From positions 18,874 through 24,328 of the forward strand of contig NYTQ01000027.1 in assembly GCA_002683585.1 (NCBI GenBank): a stretch of DNA of 5,455 bases. The letters are read 5' to 3'. The notes under the pieces were generated by a model. It saw only the letters and a program-made list of their open reading frames with translations. It did not search any database and had not been told where the DNA came from. Source of the stretch: Cryomorphaceae bacterium (lineage in GTDB: Bacteria > Bacteroidota > Bacteroidia > Flavobacteriales > Crocinitomicaceae). This document shows positions 1-4,800 of this stretch, in pieces; the first letter of the stretch is position 1, and the number at the start of each line of letters is the position of its first letter. A program made the position numbers and the translations under genes.

Positions 1-1
1 A

Positions 2-544
2 CTAAAAGGAAAAAAAGACGATTTATTTGAAAAAAGATTGTACTTTAACGAGTCTTTGAGTTATAATAGTGTTATACTTGAAATGCTCAAAGACACAGGA
101 ATCAAAACAAAAATTATTAAACAGTATTTACCTGTTATAAATAAACTCGTAAATCAATACTTACAAGTTCTAGATTTCTTCGTATCCTTTCACTTGGACG
201 AAGCATTCTCAGAAACTATTCGATCCAGACATCGCGATGCTTTTACTTACGACTCGTTTTCCGAAGGTGAGAAACAACGTATCGATCTGGCTCTGCTCTT
301 TACTTGGCGTATGATAGCCAAGATGAAGAACTCAGTTGCAACTAACCTGCTTATCTTGGATGAAACATTTGATTCATCTTTAGATTATGAAGGTGTTGAC
401 AATCTTATGAAGATAATACACACATTAGATGATGATACTAACGTGTTTGTTATTTCTCATAAGGGTGATATTCTTGAAGGGAAGTTCGAAAACAAACTCG
501 AGTTTCACAAAGAGAAGAATTTTAGTAAACTAAAAGGAAATTGA
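2..544 (+). CDS. 46: gp46 recombination endonuclease subunit, C-terminal part (5' truncated by window)
   Basis: This is the C-terminal third of the Rad50/SbcC-like ATPase that, with gp47 (Mre11-like), processes DNA ends for recombination-dependent replication in T4-type phages. The frame is open to the window edge, so the gene begins upstream; about 180 residues are visible against roughly 560 in T4 gp46. Seen directly: the ABC signature FSEGEKQR at bases 257-280, a Walker B LLILDE at 347-364 followed by TFDSSLD (the D-loop region), and the H-loop histidine in VISHK at 458-460. The region before the signature is the helical end of the coiled-coil arm. The Walker A and zinc-hook parts are outside the window. 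The stop lies 2 bases before gp45, as expected for one operon. Identity is secure from these motifs plus the T4-like order 46-45-44. Confidence 0.95.
   Translation, partial: LKGKKDDLFEKRLYFNESLSYNSVILEMLKDTGIKTKIIKQYLPVINKLVNQYLQVLDFFVSFHLDEAFSETIRSRHRDAFTYDSFSEGEKQRIDLALLFTWRMIAKMKNSVATNLLILDETFDSSLDYEGVDNLMKIIHTLDDDTNVFVISHKGDILEGKFENKLEFHKEKNFSKLKGN
534..538 (+). promoter_or_regulatory. Ribosome binding site deciding the gp45 start
   Basis: AAGGA lies 8 bases before ATG 547 but only 2 bases before the in-frame TTG at 541. Spacing therefore picks ATG 547, which also matches the T4 gp45 N-terminus (MKLS... against MELS... here). Confidence 0.8.
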
Positions 545-546
545 TA

Positions 547-1227
547 ATGGAACTATCCAGCTTTACTATGCAAACTTTGAAGAACTTTTCTTCGATTAAT
601 CCTAACCTAGTGATTAATCCAGGAAAGTCTGTTATGACTATGTCTGAAGCCAAGAACATTCTTGCTCAGGCAACTGTACCGGAAGAATTTGATCGTACCT
701 TTGGCATCTACGATCTATCAGAATTCTTATCGGTTGTAAATTTATTTGATGCGGCAAACCTAAAACTTGACGATCAATTTGCCACTATTGGTGATACATC
801 TGGTAGAGCTAAGATTAAGTATTTCTTTTCAGATACAGAAATGCTTACGTCTCCAAGCAAACCAATTGTTATGCCAGATCCTGAAGTTACCTTTACTTTG
901 GATCAAACAACATTGGCCAACTTGAAACGTGCAGCTTCAGCACTTGGTCACAGCGAGGTATCGATTACTGGTTCAAACGGCGTGGTTACACTTACGGTTG
1001 TAGACACAAGTAACAGTACATCGAATACTTACTCCATTGATGTTGATGGAGAATACAAGTCGGAAGACTTTAATTTCATTTTAAACATTAGTAACCTTCG
1101 TATGATTGCATCTGACTATAAAGTAGAAATATCATCGAAGCTTATATCACAGTTCACCAGTACTTCAGATGATATGGACTTAAAGTATTGGGTAGCCCTC
1201 GAAAAGTCCTCAACTTATAAAGATTAA
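547..1227 (+). CDS. 45: gp45 sliding clamp (DNA polymerase processivity factor)
   Basis: This is the trimeric ring clamp that encircles DNA, tethers gp43 polymerase and, in T4, also activates late transcription by contacting the late sigma factor gp55 and gp33. The product is 226 residues against 228 in T4. Recognition rests on both ends and the gene context. The N-terminus MELSSFTMQTLKNFSSIN matches T4 MKLSKDTTALLKNFATIN. An internal IYDLSEFLSVVNLF matches IYDLNGFLGILSL. The C-terminus WVALEKSSTYKD matches VVALEADSTHDF. The start is ATG 547, set by the ribosome binding site. The gene lies between gp46 and a small gene preceding gp44, exactly as in the T4 core. The middle of the protein is divergent, as is usual for this clamp. 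An exact late-promoter box downstream (3820) suggests the clamp may act in late transcription here too; that is inference. Confidence 0.95.
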   Translation: MELSSFTMQTLKNFSSINPNLVINPGKSVMTMSEAKNILAQATVPEEFDRTFGIYDLSEFLSVVNLFDAANLKLDDQFATIGDTSGRAKIKYFFSDTEMLTSPSKPIVMPDPEVTFTLDQTTLANLKRAASALGHSEVSITGSNGVVTLTVVDTSNSTSNTYSIDVDGEYKSEDFNFILNISNLRMIASDYKVEISSKLISQFTSTSDDMDLKYWVALEKSSTYKD

Positions 1228-1239
1228 TAGGAGATTATT

Positions 1240-1437
1240 ATGTCAGATCACGAACAGGTTTATGATCTAAGTAACCGAGTTAGCCGTTCAGCAGTAGCTG
1301 TCATTGATGCTATTACACAACGCGGTGGATTCAAAGGCGAAGAGCTCAGCACTATTGGTACACTACGAGACCAGTGCATCCAGCTTATTCAAATTGCAGA
1401 ACAGCGTGATGAAGAAGAGGCTGCCGAATCTGAATAG
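1240..1437 (+). CDS. Small conserved-type protein between gp45 and gp44, function unknown
   Basis: A 65-residue protein with a good ribosome binding site (AGGAGA at 1229-1234) 5 bases before ATG 1240. It starts 12 bases after the gp45 stop, so it belongs to the same operon. It contains no membrane segment and no cysteine motif (one Cys). The pattern is mostly helical: residues 5-27 (EQVYDLSNRVSRSAVAVIDAI), a QRGGFKGEEL turn, a second helix at about 35-55, and an acidic tail (EQRDEEEAAESE). It occupies the place of T4 rpbA (an RNA polymerase-binding protein), but it is about half that length (T4 RpbA is about 129 residues) and I see no sequence similarity. I recall similar small proteins at this position in marine T4-like phages, without a known role. 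An overlapping frame across 1304-1501 is a shadow and is not annotated. Confidence 0.8.
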   Translation: MSDHEQVYDLSNRVSRSAVAVIDAITQRGGFKGEELSTIGTLRDQCIQLIQIAEQRDEEEAAESE

Positions 1438-1466
1438 TTTACATTTGCTTAAAATTGGTTTAGAAT
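1438..1466 (+). promoter_or_regulatory. Sigma70-type promoter upstream of gp44
   Basis: A -35 box TTTACA (1438-1443) and a -10 box TAGAAT (1461-1466) are separated by exactly 17 bases; each differs from consensus at one position. The predicted start is near 1473, giving a leader of about 21 bases before ATG 1494. It fills the only sizeable gap (56 bases) in the replication operon before regA. The same two hexamers with the same spacing recur before gp43, which strengthens the call. Confidence 0.75.
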
Positions 1467-1480
1467 ATTATTATTACATT

Positions 1481-1496
1481 ATGAGGAAAGCAAATG
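1481..1496 (+). promoter_or_regulatory. gp44 translation start region, possible RegA operator
   Basis: The start region reads ATGAGGAAAGCAAATG, with the GAGG ribosome binding site 7 bases before ATG 1494. From memory, the T4 gene 44 RegA recognition element contains GAGGAAAUUAUG, so the GAGGAAA core and its position relative to the start codon look conserved. RegA is encoded about 1.9 kb downstream in the same operon. Binding is inference; GAGGAAA is also simply a good ribosome binding site. Confidence 0.45.
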
Positions 1497-2432
1497 AGTA
1501 AAGATTTTTTATGGGTTGAAAAGTACCGGCCGCAGAAAGTGGCCGATACTATTTTACCTGCAGACTTGAAAAATACATTTCAAAAAATAGTTGATACCGG
1601 TGACATGCCTAATATGTTACTCACTGGTACCGCTGGTCTTGGTAAGACTACAATCGCTCGTGCTATGTGCAATGAGCTGGATCTTGATTACATAGTGATC
1701 AATGGTTCCGAAGAAGGCAACATCGATACACTACGAGGCAAGATAAAACAATTTGCTTCATCTGTATCGTTACAAGGCGGGTACAAAGTTATCATCCTTG
1801 ATGAGGCTGATTATCTCAATCCACAATCGACACAGCCAGCTCTACGTGGTTTCATGGAAGAGTTTGCAAATAACTGTCGTTTTATTCTAACATGTAACTT
1901 TAAGAATCGTGTTATTGAACCACTACATTCTCGGTGTGGTGTATATGAATTCAATACGTCAAAGAAAGCTTTAGCTGATATTGCAGCTCAATTCTATAAA
2001 CGGTTCGTATACATACTAGATAAAGAAGGTGTATCTTATGATTCGAAAGCTGTAGCTGATCTAATTATGAAGTACGCACCGGACTGGAGGAGAGTAATAA
2101 ATGAAGGACAACGAAAAAGTATTGGTGGGAGTAACATTGATGGCAGTGATACTAGTTCTAGCGGAACTGGATTTGCTACCCTTTCTGCCAGTTTAAAAGA
2201 AAAGAATTTCAAGAAGATGAGGTCTTGGGTCGTAAACAATATGGACCAAGATACTGTAGGAATCTTTCGTGGCCTATATGACAATATGAATGAATTTATA
2301 GAACCTCGATCTATTCCACAACTTGTTCTCATCCTTGCAGACTATCAATATAAAGACGCCTTCGTGGCAGACCATGAATTAAATGTTGTAGCGTGTATGA
2401 CAGAGATCATGGCAAACGTGGATTTTAGATAA
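1494..2432 (+). CDS. 44: gp44 clamp-loader large subunit, AAA+ ATPase
   Basis: This is the ATPase subunit of the gp44/gp62 clamp loader (an RFC/DnaX-type AAA+ protein), which opens the gp45 ring and loads it at primer-template junctions. The product is 312 residues against 319 in T4. Motifs in order: an N-terminal LWVEKYRPQ typical of RFC-family loaders (6-14), Walker A GTAGLGKTT (45-53), Walker B ILDEAD (101-106), sensor 1 TCN (133-135), and the SRC arginine-finger motif (146-148). A Gly/Ser-rich stretch at about 209-226 links the ATPase lid to the C-terminal collar domain. The start is ATG 1494, with GAGG 7 bases upstream. The gene has its own promoter just before it. Its TAA overlaps the exonuclease ATG by one base (TAATG), favouring translational coupling. 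In T4 the next gene is 62; here a dexA-like gene intervenes. Confidence 0.96.
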   Translation: MSKDFLWVEKYRPQKVADTILPADLKNTFQKIVDTGDMPNMLLTGTAGLGKTTIARAMCNELDLDYIVINGSEEGNIDTLRGKIKQFASSVSLQGGYKVIILDEADYLNPQSTQPALRGFMEEFANNCRFILTCNFKNRVIEPLHSRCGVYEFNTSKKALADIAAQFYKRFVYILDKEGVSYDSKAVADLIMKYAPDWRRVINEGQRKSIGGSNIDGSDTSSSGTGFATLSASLKEKNFKKMRSWVVNNMDQDTVGIFRGLYDNMNEFIEPRSIPQLVLILADYQYKDAFVADHELNVVACMTEIMANVDFR

Positions 2433-3016
2433 TGGATGATTGTATCATATATGATTTTGAAACGTTAGGCAATCAGTATACTGGAGTAGCAGTATCTCTG
2501 GCCGTACTTCGTTTCAATGAAAGTAACTATGCTTTAGACCCTTACAACTACGATAACCTAGTAGAAGACACAGCTTTTATTAAGTTTGATGTAGAAGAAC
2601 AGGTAAAGAAGTTTAATAGAAAGATCGATAAGTCTACCTTAGAATGGTGGGGAAAGCAATCAGAGGAGGCTCAACAGCAACTCAAGCCTTCACCGAGTGA
2701 CGTATCGATTTCTAACCTTTGGAACTTTATGACAGAATATACAAAAGGAATGGATATGCGGCGTGTATACACACGTGGTAATATGTTTGATCCAGTTCTT
2801 ATGGAAAAGCTTTTGTATGCTTGTGATAAAGGAATACCATATCCATGGTGGAACGTAAGAGATACTCGATCTTTTCTTGATGGATTGTTATGGGGATCTG
2901 ACATAGATAATAAGTTTATGCCTGATGGTTGTGCTCAATCATTTATTCACCACGATCCACGCCATGATATTGCACTCGATGTTATGCGTATGCAAAATGT
3001 TGTACGTGCGTTATGA
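2432..3016 (+). CDS. dexA: DexA-like DEDDh 3'-5' exonuclease
   Basis: A 194-residue nuclease of the DEDD superfamily, closest by eye to T4 DexA (exonuclease A, 227 residues). Catalytic motifs seen: exo I D8-F-E10-T in IIYDFETLG (T4 IIDFETMG), exo II D120 in RGNMFDP (T4 RGMSFDF), and exo III H178-x4-D183 in HDPRHDIALD (T4 HDSIHDCAKD). Other shared blocks are STLEWWGKQS (68-77; T4 STIEWWKNQS), SDVS and a W-N-x-R-D block at 140-144. It therefore has all four acidic residues plus the histidine needed for two-metal 3'-5' exonuclease activity on DNA ends. RNA cannot be excluded, since some relatives of this superfamily are RNases. In T4 dexA lies away from this cluster; here it is embedded between the two clamp-loader genes, with a 1-base overlap upstream and an ATGA overlap downstream. 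Confidence 0.9.
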   Translation: MDDCIIYDFETLGNQYTGVAVSLAVLRFNESNYALDPYNYDNLVEDTAFIKFDVEEQVKKFNRKIDKSTLEWWGKQSEEAQQQLKPSPSDVSISNLWNFMTEYTKGMDMRRVYTRGNMFDPVLMEKLLYACDKGIPYPWWNVRDTRSFLDGLLWGSDIDNKFMPDGCAQSFIHHDPRHDIALDVMRMQNVVRAL

Positions 3017-3390
3017 GTCCATTTGATTATTTAAACGCAATCAACTTCACCAAAGAAGATATAATGATTGACGATATAACTGAAAAGCAATATAACGCTT
3101 TTATGGTGAATCGTGGTCTATCTTATTTCTCAGACACCGTAGCTATAGCAAATGAGATGAATATGTATGCTCATCTCGATAAAAAGCTTCAATTTCATTT
3201 TCTTATAAATATTGTCAGGAAGCGGAAACGCTTTTCGAAATGGAACAAACCTGACTTGGTACGTGATATTGAAGTGGTAAAAGAGTATTATGGCTACAGT
3301 AATGACGAAGCTAAACACGCTCTTACACTCCTATCACCTGAGCAAATAAAAGAATTAGAAAAGAAGGTGAGTAAAGGTGGAAGAAAATAA
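3013..3390 (+). CDS. 62: gp62 clamp-loader small subunit
   Basis: This is the non-ATPase subunit that completes the gp44(4):gp62(1) clamp loader. At 125 residues it is shorter than T4 gp62 (187). Diagnostic similarity: YNAFMVNRGLSYFSDTVAIANEMN (residues 27-50) aligns with T4 [24 protein letters not shown] in spacing and key residues, and the basic block RKRKRFSKWNK (69-79) aligns with PRGKRYGKWAK. Position directly before regA agrees. The start is ATG 3013 in an ATGA overlap with the dexA stop, so translation probably depends on ribosomes finishing dexA. The end overlaps regA by 14 bases. The lost length is mostly at the C-terminus, as I recall for marine T4-like phages. No independent ribosome binding site stands out. 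Confidence 0.9.
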   Translation: MSPFDYLNAINFTKEDIMIDDITEKQYNAFMVNRGLSYFSDTVAIANEMNMYAHLDKKLQFHFLINIVRKRKRFSKWNKPDLVRDIEVVKEYYGYSNDEAKHALTLLSPEQIKELEKKVSKGGRK

Positions 3391-3784
3391 TGTAATAGAA
3401 TGGTCCCCAACAACTATGTTGGAGATTACACTAAACGAACCAGATGACTTTTTAAAGGTTCGTGAAACACTTACTCGTATCGGCGTGGCATCACGCAAAG
3501 ATCGTAAGTTATTTCAATCCTGCCATATCCTACATAAACAAGGCCGGTACTTTATTGTACACTTTAAAGAGCTGTTTATGTTGGACGGAAAGAAAGCTAA
3601 TCTAGAAGAAAACGATATTGCACGTAGGAATACTATTGCTACATTGTTGAGCGACTGGGGTCTTATTGATTTTGTTCGTAAAGAAGAACTCGACGTTGCT
3701 CCTCTGAGGCAGATCAAAATAATTTCTTATAAAGAAAAGGACCAGTGGGAGCTGTGTCCGAAGTATAATATTGGAAATAAATGA
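3377..3784 (+). CDS. regA: RegA translational repressor of replication genes
   Basis: RNA-binding repressor that in T4 blocks translation initiation on many early and replication mRNAs, including genes 44, 45 and its own. The product is 135 residues from GTG 3377 (T4 is 122). Strong matches to T4: MLEITLNEPDDFLKVRETLTRIGVA (14-38, against MIEITLKKPEDFLKVKETLTRMGIA), QSCHILHKQGRYFIVHFKE (47-65), DWGLI (93-97) and the C-terminus PKYNIGNK. The start choice matters. GTG 3377 has an AGAAGGTGA ribosome binding site and sits inside the end of gp62. The T4-like start would be ATG 3416, which has no visible binding site. I favour GTG, giving a 13-residue N-terminal extension (residues 1-13, ending WSPTT). 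A minority alternative is initiation at ATG 3416. Confidence 0.95.
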   Translation: MEENNVIEWSPTTMLEITLNEPDDFLKVRETLTRIGVASRKDRKLFQSCHILHKQGRYFIVHFKELFMLDGKKANLEENDIARRNTIATLLSDWGLIDFVRKEELDVAPLRQIKIISYKEKDQWELCPKYNIGNK

Positions 3785-3808
3785 ATACCGGCTATTTAAA
3801 TTCGGTAT
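3785..3808 (+). repeat. Inverted repeat just after regA
   Basis: ATACCG (3785-3790) and CGGTAT (3803-3808) are perfect 6-base arms around a 12-base AT-rich loop. An alternative pairing GCTAT/ATAGC (3791-3795 with 3807-3811) competes with it. It begins directly after the regA stop codon. No T-run follows, so it is not a standard intrinsic terminator; a 3'-end stabiliser, pause or processing site is possible. Confidence 0.5.
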
Positions 3809-3819
3809 AGCAATAACTA

Positions 3820-3827
3820 TATAAATA
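3820..3827 (+). promoter_or_regulatory. T4-type late promoter driving the hsp20 cassette
   Basis: The octamer TATAAATA is the exact T4 late promoter -10 consensus, which in T4 is read by sigma gp55 with gp33 and the gp45 clamp. It lies in a 102-base non-coding gap, on the coding strand, 59 bases before the hsp20 ATG. No convincing -35 box lies upstream, which fits late promoters. By T4 spacing transcription should start near 3833. Confidence 0.7.
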
Positions 3828-3833
3828 CAATCG

Positions 3834-3853
3834 GAGTGCGGATAATCCGGCTC
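3834..3853 (+). other. Stem-loop at the predicted 5' end of the late hsp20 transcript
   Basis: CGGA (3839-3842) pairs with TCCG (3846-3849) around a TAA loop. The stem continues outside with GAGT (3834-3837) against GCTC (3850-3853), leaving G3838 bulged: 8 pairs, one of them G-U. The predicted late start is about 3833, so the RNA would begin with this hairpin. That is an inferred 5'-protective or regulatory element. Confidence 0.5.
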
Positions 3854-3886
3854 TAAACAATCTTGCTTGACATAAAGGAGATAACA

Positions 3887-4351
3887 ATGACAGGCGTACA
3901 CTCACTATTTCCGCGTTCATCTTTTGTAGGTTTTGACCATCTGTTCAATGAACTTGAATGGACAGCCAAACATGCACAGGATCATTATCCACCCCATAAT
4001 ATTATTAAAGAAGGTGAATCAGATTATCTGATTGAAATGGCCGTGGCTGGATTCAGTAAGGATGAACTATCTGTAGAAGTCAAAGACAGAACCTTGACTG
4101 TTACAGGTGAACATGTTTCTAGAGGCAGAGAATTTATCCATCGTGGCATTTCAACAAAGAAATTTAAACGAACCTTTAGGCTGTCTGAACACGTACACGT
4201 AAACGGAGCAGATATTCAGGATGGAGTACTGGCAATTAAATTGCGTTACGTCATCCCAGAAGAAATGCGTCCTCGTAAAATCGCAATAGGTCATTACGAG
4301 GAAAAAATAAATGACAAAGGTACTAAGCAACTTCTTACTGAAGATAACTAA
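3887..4351 (+). CDS. hsp20: Hsp20 small heat-shock protein (IbpA-type)
   Basis: A 154-residue ATP-independent holdase that would bind unfolding proteins as oligomers in the cytoplasm. Features: an N-terminal GFDHLFNEL (15-23) like IbpA GFDRLF; YPPHNI (34-39) opening the alpha-crystallin domain, which runs to about 125; a conserved AVAGFSKDEL (52-61); the A-x-x-x-x-GVL signature GADIQDGVLAIKL (107-119); VIPE (122-125); and the oligomerisation I-x-I motif IAI (132-134). The start is ATG 3887 with AAAGGAG at 3874-3880; the in-frame TTG at 3863 lies before that site and is unlikely. A tail of about 20 residues extends past I-x-I, where E. coli IbpA nearly ends, and its last 13 residues are overlapped by the next gene. 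Hsp20 genes are frequent in marine T4-like phages. The late promoter suggests a role in virion assembly or late-stage stress. Confidence 0.95.
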   Translation: MTGVHSLFPRSSFVGFDHLFNELEWTAKHAQDHYPPHNIIKEGESDYLIEMAVAGFSKDELSVEVKDRTLTVTGEHVSRGREFIHRGISTKKFKRTFRLSEHVHVNGADIQDGVLAIKLRYVIPEEMRPRKIAIGHYEEKINDKGTKQLLTEDN

Positions 4352-4508
4352 ATCATACACTAAACGCAAGCAATATCGTAGAACGATTGAAGAACTAAGG
4401 CGACTAACTGATCAAGAATTAAATGACATTGGAATTAATAGAGGCGATATCCATTCCATAGCACGTATGGATTCCGATATGAATACTAACCTAAGAGGTT
4501 GGGTATAA
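4311..4508 (+). CDS. DUF1127 (YjiS-like) small protein
   Basis: A 65-residue basic helical protein. Residues 22-47 (RRTIEELRRLTDQELNDIGI then NRGDI) match the DUF1127 pattern, in which an Arg-rich helix leads to L-(T/S)D-x-(E/Q)L-x-DIG(I/L)-x-R-x-(D/E)I. The N-terminus (residues 1-20) is an amphipathic Lys-rich helix. Bacterial DUF1127 proteins are small regulators; the Rhodobacter sphaeroides member CcaF1 binds RNA and affects small-RNA processing, and Agrobacterium members influence phosphate and carbon metabolism. A similar host-directed role here is inference. The start is ATG 4311, with CGAGGAA (4297-4303) about 9 bases before it, inside the hsp20 end (41-base overlap). Its TAA overlaps the next ATG by one base, so this is a translationally coupled cassette. 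The family is typical of proteobacterial chromosomes, pointing to acquisition from a host. Confidence 0.88.
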   Translation: MTKVLSNFLLKITKSYTKRKQYRRTIEELRRLTDQELNDIGINRGDIHSIARMDSDMNTNLRGWV

Positions 4509-4687
4509 TGTATCATGATGAAACTATTAATCTTGGTGGCACTTCTTTTATCGGGAGAATCTGGCAGAGCATTGCAACCTCATTTGAGGTCATTGGATAC
4601 GCTAGAGCAGCAGCGCACTTAACATCTCTTGGTTTCCACGAAGAAGCTAAACATTGTATGTTAGAAATAAGTAAGTTGAAAAGATGA
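4508..4687 (+). CDS. Small helical protein, possible divergent DUF1127 relative
   Basis: A 59-residue protein starting at ATG 4508 in a TAATG overlap with the DUF1127 gene, with AAGAGG (4493-4498) 9 bases upstream; the in-frame TTG at 4499 is too close to that site. I do not recognise a named family. The layout parallels DUF1127 proteins: an aromatic amphipathic helix (SFIGRIWQSIATSFEVIG, 13-30), then an Arg/Ala helix with L-x-x-LG (YARAAAHLTSLG, 31-42), then HEEAKHCMLEI (44-54). The DIG signature is absent. It may be a duplicated and diverged copy of its neighbour, or a partner protein. There is no signal peptide, and the first helix is too polar to be a clear membrane span. The gene is probably real, given its ribosome binding site and coupling. 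Confidence 0.75.
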   Translation: MYHDETINLGGTSFIGRIWQSIATSFEVIGYARAAAHLTSLGFHEEAKHCMLEISKLKR

Positions 4688-4746
4688 TTGATCCAGATCA
4701 TACATACCTAAAGCGTCCTAACGAAAAGAAAAAGGGCGGCAAATAA
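4684..4746 (+). CDS. Possible 20-codon ORF at the end of the hsp20 cassette
   Basis: ATG 4684 overlaps the preceding stop as ATGA, and the frame runs to TAA at 4744-4746, encoding MIDPDHTYLKRPNEKKKGGK. The peptide is hydrophilic with a strongly basic C-terminus. Only a weak GAAAAG precedes the start, so expression would rely on re-initiation. A GC hairpin begins 4 bases after the stop. The overlap and the tight fit between stop and hairpin support it; the short length and unknown homology argue for caution. Confidence 0.4.
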   Translation: MIDPDHTYLKRPNEKKKGGK

Positions 4747-4750
4747 AACC

Positions 4751-4774
4751 AAGAGGGGCTGTAATGGCCCCTTT
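4751..4774 (+). terminator. GC hairpin, weak terminator or processing site
   Basis: GAGGGGC (4753-4759) pairs with GCCCCTT (4767-4773) around a 7-base loop TGTAATG; the stem has 7 pairs including one G-U and can extend by one A-T. The downstream T-run is only three bases before CAACAC, so termination would be partial. It separates the hsp20 cassette from the next gene and resembles the terminator after that gene. Confidence 0.55.
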
Positions 4775-4775
4775 C

Positions 4776-4800
4776 AACACAACACACAGGAAACACACAC
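4776..4800 (+). promoter_or_regulatory. CA-rich leader with ribosome binding site
   Basis: A leader made almost only of A and C surrounds CAGGAAA (4787-4793), with AGGA 9 bases before ATG 4801. Lack of G and T outside the binding site should keep it unpaired, which favours strong translation of the 76-residue protein. No promoter boxes were found between 4747 and 4800. Confidence 0.55.

Noticed and set aside
38..40. TTG at 38 as a start for the first gene
   Set aside because: The frame is open upstream to base 2 and the product is the C-terminal end of a much longer protein, so the gene starts before the window.
396..417. TTGACA (396-401) with GATAAT (412-417)
   Set aside because: The boxes are only 10 bases apart, too close for a sigma70 promoter, and both lie in gp46 codons.
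1304..1501. A 65-codon frame overlapping the small gene and the gp44 start
   Set aside because: It lies in another frame over 1240-1437 and across the gp44 promoter, has no suitable ribosome binding site and no recognisable sequence.
3867..3872. TTGACA just before the hsp20 ribosome binding site
   Set aside because: A matching -10 would fall inside the hsp20 coding sequence, where the bases do not fit; the TATAAATA box upstream is a better explanation.
4504..4509. TATAAT at 4504-4509 as a -10 box
   Set aside because: No -35-like hexamer lies 16-18 bases upstream, and the bases are explained by the GTA-TAA-TG junction of two coupled genes.
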